DNA from: CAZILN01 sp964540005
GTDB taxonomy: Bacteria; Bacteroidota; Bacteroidia; Bacteroidales; SM23-62
DNA length: 24,321 nucleotides
Assembly (NCBI GenBank): GCA_964540005.1
Contig: CAZILN010000228.1
Location: 1 to 24,321, forward strand
Direction of reading: 5' to 3'
The translations under genes and the position numbers were made by a program. Under the pieces are notes generated by a model. It worked only from the letters and a program-made list of their open reading frames with translations, did not search any database and was not told the origin of the DNA. This document shows positions 23,863 through 24,321 of the stretch, piece after piece; the first letter of the stretch is position 1, and each line of letters opens with the position of its first letter.

Positions 23863-24321
23863 ATGAAGAAAGTTCTTGTTACCGGTGGTGCAGGGTTTAT
23901 CGGATCACATCTTTGCGAGAGATTACTGAGTGCGGGCAATGAGGTGATCTGTCTTGATAATTTTTTCACAGGATCCAAAAAGAATATCATCCATCTGATG
24001 GACCACCCCTATTTTGAATTAATAAGGCACGATATCATCATGCCCTTCTTCATCGAAGTGGATGAGATTTACCACCTTGCCTGTCCGGCCTCCCCCATAC
24101 ATTACCAGTACAACCCGATTAAGACGGTAAAAACTTCAGTTATGGGAACCATCAATATGCTCGGACTGGCTAAAAGGATAAGAGCCAGGCTTCTGCTGGC
24201 TTCTACCAGTGAGGTATACGGAGATCCAAGCGTGCATCCTCAAACCGAAGATTACTGGGGAAATGTGAATTCCATTGGCATACGTTCCTGTTACGATGAA
24301 GGGAAACGCTGCGCCGAAACC
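23863..24321 (+). CDS. UDP-glucuronate decarboxylase, 5' part (runs off the window)
   Basis: ATG 23863 opens a frame that remains open for 153 codons to the last base. The NAD-binding motif VTGGAGFIGSH (6-16) marks an extended short-chain dehydrogenase. IYHLACPASPIHYQYNPIKT (69-88), STSEVYGDP (114-122), HPQTEDYWGNVN (125-136) and RSCYDEGKR (141-149, Tyr144 and Lys148 being the YxxxK pair) are specific to UXS-type decarboxylases. The enzyme converts UDP-glucuronate to UDP-xylose with bound NAD+. It directly follows the dehydrogenase that makes its substrate, and a polysaccharide locus probably continues beyond the edge. About half of the expected length is present. Confidence 0.93.
   Translation, partial: MKKVLVTGGAGFIGSHLCERLLSAGNEVICLDNFFTGSKKNIIHLMDHPYFELIRHDIIMPFFIEVDEIYHLACPASPIHYQYNPIKTVKTSVMGTINMLGLAKRIRARLLLASTSEVYGDPSVHPQTEDYWGNVNSIGIRSCYDEGKRCAET

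Noticed and set aside
23742..23990. Minus-strand frame of 82 codons over the palindrome and uxs start
   Set aside because: It crosses an intergenic repeat and the start of a well-supported gene on the other strand.

Overview
The window looks like chromosomal DNA of a Bacteroidota member, probably of the Bacteroidales/Marinilabiliales type. This is inferred from gene content: a PorE-like OmpA/TPR/propeller protein, a SiaB/SiaC pair, an S1 protein close to Bacteroides S1, a carboxypeptidase-regulatory-like C-terminus, starts without clear Shine-Dalgarno sequences, and several -7 elements of the TAnnTTTG type. No tRNA, rRNA, CRISPR array, insertion sequence or phage gene was seen.

Layout. 1-569 (+): 3' end of a surface or secreted protein. 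581-710: two near-identical hairpin repeats between convergent genes. 714-3858 (-): TPR protein followed by a PorE-like OmpA protein. 4021-4718 (+): Hpt domain protein and STAS protein. 4996-6294 (+): secreted two-lobed aspartyl protease with PDZ. 6424-7781 (+): OB-fold-like lipoprotein, a strong terminator, then a PepSY-type membrane protein. 7930-11007 (+): large ABCG-like transporter with an N-terminal TerB-like region. 11152-12112 (-): siaB-siaC. 12339-16265 (-): ctpA-type protease, pnuC, NadR-type kinase and THUMP methyltransferase in a tight operon. 16370-22072 (-): rpsA, STAS, rnz, guaA and a second siaC. 22391-24321 (+): UDP-glucose dehydrogenase and the start of UDP-glucuronate decarboxylase.

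How the genes work together. Six small signalling proteins occur in about 16 kb: Hpt, STAS, SiaB kinase, SiaC, SiaC paralogue, STAS. These are the kinase and phosphoprotein parts of partner-switching circuits, but no PP2C phosphatase or diguanylate cyclase lies in the window. Two of them sit inside a housekeeping cluster with ribosomal protein S1, RNase Z and GMP synthase. PnuC and the NadR-like kinase form a nicotinamide riboside import and phosphorylation pair. Ugd and Uxs convert UDP-glucose to UDP-glucuronate and then UDP-xylose for surface polysaccharide. The PorE-like protein links to type IX secretion and the outer membrane.

The least ordinary items are the SiaC paralogue in the rpsA-guaA cluster, the roughly 190-residue acidic repeat extension on S1, the transporter's approximately 230-residue extracytoplasmic loop, and several intergenic palindromes.
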